The notes below the pieces were generated by a model. That model did not search any database and was not told where the DNA came from. It saw only the letters and a program-made list of their open reading frames with translations. A program made the position numbers and the translations under genes. From Lonicera japonica (Eukaryota; Streptophyta; Magnoliopsida; Dipsacales; Caprifoliaceae), in contig CM038469.1 of assembly GCA_021464415.1 (NCBI GenBank), positions 58,769,702 to 58,833,701 on the forward strand: a stretch of DNA of 64,000 bases. The letters run 5' to 3'. This document shows positions 61,691 to 64,000 of this stretch, in pieces. The first letter of the stretch is position 1, and each line of letters begins with the position of its first letter.

Positions 61691-63046
61691 TGTGAGAACC
61701 CGCGTTCGCGACGCCCGAGAGTCCTCGTGGGCGGCGATTCTGTTGTTTGATTTGGAAATCGATTTTGAAAAGAATAAGAGTCGTCAGTTTGTTTTACTAA
61801 ACAAACAAAAAAGGTTTGTGTAAAAGAGACGTATTTATGGACTAAATATCCTCTTATACACAATGTATGCGAAACCAGTTGATTCGAAGGTTCGGGGATT
61901 AAGTTACGAATCGGGAAGGTGTTAGGCACCTAATTCGCCCTTTCGGTCTCTTGAGTAGGATATGCGTGTGTTATAATTCAGCTCTTGCATGCTATTGCTA
62001 TTACTTTACAGCTTTTCGTGCTTACCTTAGAAATCGAGATTTTGGGGTTGGGATGAAAACGATGTGTTTCCTAATTCGCCCATGATTTTAAAAATAAGTG
62101 TGTGTGTGATTTGAAAAAAATAGAGTTTGATAATAATAGATGCAATGAAACAAGTGATTTTGTAAAGTATTGGGCTTTTCGGAAACTGATTAAATGTGGA
62201 ATCTTATACTCGATATGATATGAGGTGACTTGACCGATCGTATACCATAGTCTATTGATTAAACCGGTATAGATGGCAGTAGTGCTCTCATAATCGAGTG
62301 TTTATCACATACACACCGCAATCTATGAGTTAGATTGGATATATAGCGATTATCGATTCCTTCGTATAACAATGCCGCTAATCCGGGTTTTTGGAAAAGT
62401 AAGAAAGTAATAATACTATTTTGGAATTGGATTAGGGTTTATTATACGCTTTTGGTTTTGAAAAACAATTTGAAAAAAGGTTTTGAAAAGCTATCAAGTG
62501 ATAGAAATTATGCAGACAAGAATATAAATTATAAAACTGACGAATAAATAAAAGAAGAGAGAGAAAATTATACCTGAGCCTCCTTGGGGGGAGAGAATAA
62601 GGATCTCTTGGTGTGTACCACGAAATCCCCTTGATTGTTGATGAAAATAATGAATGGAGGGGGGGTTTATTTATAGTTGTCAAAATACTTGGAGAGCAAG
62701 AAAAGAGATTGCAACTAGGACTCTTAGAAATTATCGCGAAGCCTTCCCACCGTTGGATCATCCTGATTTTTGGATATGTGTTGTAAATAGGAATCTTCTA
62801 GATCGTGTAAAAATTTCAGGTCGATCAGAAATTGGGAAGGTCTCCTTTCGTTCTGATTGGTACGAAGAGTTTGTGTCCGCGTAGGAAAGGTACTTGTTGT
62901 AGACAAGGTCCCTTGTTTGCACGACAAGTCGGGTTATAACCGTTGGATCACGCTGAATTTTGGATATGTATTGCCAATATAAGTCTTCTAGACCCTGTAA
63001 AAAATTGGAGGCGATCGGAGTTCGGGAAGGACTCGGTCCCTTGGCT

Positions 63047-63146
63047 NNNNNNNNNNNNNNNNNNNNNNNNNNNNNNNNNNNNNNNNNNNNNNNNNNNNNN
63101 NNNNNNNNNNNNNNNNNNNNNNNNNNNNNNNNNNNNNNNNNNNNNN
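63047..63146. other. Assembly gap (100 N)
   Basis: A run of N of standard scaffold-gap size. Repeats on either side probably prevented assembly, and the true gap length is unknown. Confidence 0.98.
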
Positions 63147-63308
63147 ACGGGACACGTCGAGTGTCGGGAATAGATTCGATAATTCTTCAGAGATAAGATG
63201 ATAATATAAAATGCTTGATAAAATCAGACTAAAGCTCCAGATTTTCCAGATTCCTAGTCCCCCTAAACCCTTGGGGGTGTTGGCCAATTTATACTGCTCG
63301 GGGAAGAT

Positions 63309-63541
63309 TGTCGCGCGACATTTCCCTAAAAAGGGCAAGTGTCGCGCGACATATCTGTTTGTCGCGCGACATTCCTGTATGTCGTGCGACAAACGGCTGA
63401 AGTGATGGGTCCTGACACTGTGATGTGTCAGGAAGTGGTTGGTCGGGTGCAGAGAGGGATTGTCGCGCGACATAGATTGTCGCGCGACAATGTGATATGT
63501 CGTGCGACAATCCTTCATAAAAATAGGTTTGTCGCGCAACA
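63309..63541. repeat. Array of eight TGTCGCGCGACA palindromes
   Basis: Copies start at 63309, 63340, 63360, 63380, 63461, 63478, 63498 and 63530. Five are perfect. Two have TGTCGTGCGACA and one TGTCGCGCAACA, the C-to-T and G-to-A changes expected from methylated CpG decay. Spacing is irregular (17-81 bases). The array lies within the LTR-like block and is strikingly CpG-rich for this AT-rich window. Confidence 0.95.
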
Positions 63542-63647
63542 AACCCCCCCCCCCGGGGTAGTTTCGGGTGCGGGTGCTGGACTCCAAAAATAGTAGTCTC
63601 GTAGGTCGTTAGGGTTCTTGCGGGGGTCACGGATCGGGGTGTCTACA

Positions 63648-64000
63648 CGGTTACTAATAAATTAATCAATTTGCTCATTAATGGTACGCACCCCATCGAT
63701 AAATATTTGCCTTGTTTCTTCACATAATAGGGCATTGTCAACTAAATCCCAAGACGATTGGATAAATTGACTACGCATCAAGACATAATCCTTGTCAACA
63801 TCAATACACATGCTTTTATCATCCACCACGGTACCCGATTTTGCAGACTTGGTCCACCTACTCAAGATGTATTTATTTGGCAACTCCTCAATATGCAGAA
63901 ATTTTATCAAATATGCAATGATGTGCTTACATGGGATTCCGGCGCTTTCAAACATTTTGCAACTACAAAAAACCATATCCAAATCCTTGTCATAAACAAG
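63648..64000 (-). pseudogene. Second FAR1/MULE transposase C-terminal fragment (runs off the window)
   Basis: On the - strand it encodes DLDMVFCSCKMFESAGIPCK, HIIAYLIKFLHIEELPNKYI, LSRWTKSAKSGTVVDDKS and on to FIDGVRTINEQID, then TAA. It is nearly identical to 25960-26310 of the large MULE, but in better state: the SWIM ligand is intact (CSC rather than CSW), and Trp stands where the first copy has a stop (SSWDLVDN). Homology breaks exactly at the edge of the LTR-like block at 63648, so the zinc-knuckle part is missing. The N-terminal part would lie beyond 64000. Confidence 0.85.

Larger units (their letters stand above)
61691..63647. mobile_element. LTR-like block, probably Ty3/gypsy (Tat/Ogre-like) solo LTR
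   Basis: On the - strand it starts TGTAGACACCCCGATCC at 63647, a common opening of large plant gypsy LTRs, and ends GGTTCTCACA at 61691, so it has TGT...ACA ends over 1.96 kb. The segment with GGGAAGGTGTTAGGCACC (61914-61931) is typical of these LTRs. Two divergent units of about 190 bp (from 62752 and 62942, each starting CGTTGGATCA) and the palindrome array lie inside. Flanking 5-mers CCTTG and CGGTT do not match, so it is not a clean insertion. It contains the assembly gap. Orientation is inferred only. Confidence 0.55.

Noticed and set aside
63309..63541. CRISPR-like regular repeats
   Set aside because: The repeats are 12-bp palindromes with irregular spacing inside a plant LTR-like block; there are no uniform spacers and no cas genes, and the genome is eukaryotic.
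62943..63587. Frames crossing the N run
   Set aside because: They are open only because N codons are read as unknown; no protein motif on either side.

Overview
The window is nuclear DNA from a flowering plant, almost certainly a eudicot. It is AT-rich, and its genes are interrupted by long GT-AG introns. Their products are plant-type: two appear plastid-targeted, one is a plant-specific glutaredoxin-like protein and one is a plant ARF-GAP/C2 protein. The gaps are filled with plant transposon families: Mutator-like elements (MULEs), hAT, Stowaway and Tourist MITEs, LINEs, tRNA-derived SINEs, Ty1/copia and Ty3/gypsy. No prokaryotic or organellar signatures were seen. I cannot name the species.

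Four host genes can be supported. (1) An AGD11-type ARF-GAP plus C2 protein on the + strand has seven recognisable exons between 5138 and 16590; its first exon is uncertain. Its introns hold two truncated LINEs, a solo copia LTR, a SINE, Helitron-like ends and an RNase H-like remnant. (2) A geranylgeranyl-diphosphate-synthase-type prenyltransferase on the + strand (20365-22688) has two exons and several substitutions around its first Asp-rich motif. (3) An intronless glutaredoxin-like protein with a C-terminal four-CxxC cluster lies on the - strand (34171-34983). (4) A PsbP-domain protein resembling PPD2 lies on the + strand with three exons (54815-60066). The four genes share no pathway and look like ordinary scattered plant genes.

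The rest is a dense transposon landscape dominated by Mutator-like elements. A 5.4-kb element (23372-28795) has terminal inverted repeats of about 390 bp, a decayed FAR1/MULE transposase and a second, GRF-finger-like reading frame. A Pack-MULE-like element (29817-31234) has a perfect 9-bp target duplication and carries what looks like a captured piece of an NDR1/HIN1-like (LEA_2) gene. Another long-TIR element lies at 38190-39794. A 913-bp element with a perfect 9-bp duplication sits inside a gypsy LTR at 44003-44915. A close second copy of the FAR1-type transposase tail lies at the right edge (63648-64000).

From about 43.87 to 54.77 kb is a compound retroelement on the - strand: gypsy LTR, copia body, a shared LTR-like block, gypsy body, gypsy LTR. 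It ends only 40 bp before the PPD2-like start codon, so that gene's original upstream region has been displaced by about 11 kb. From 61.69 to 63.65 kb lies an LTR-like block with eight copies of a CG-rich 12-bp palindrome and a 100-N assembly gap. I found no convincing new multi-gene system. The most interesting signals are the Pack-MULE capture, the divergent prenyl synthase, the compound retroelement against PPD2, and the palindrome array.
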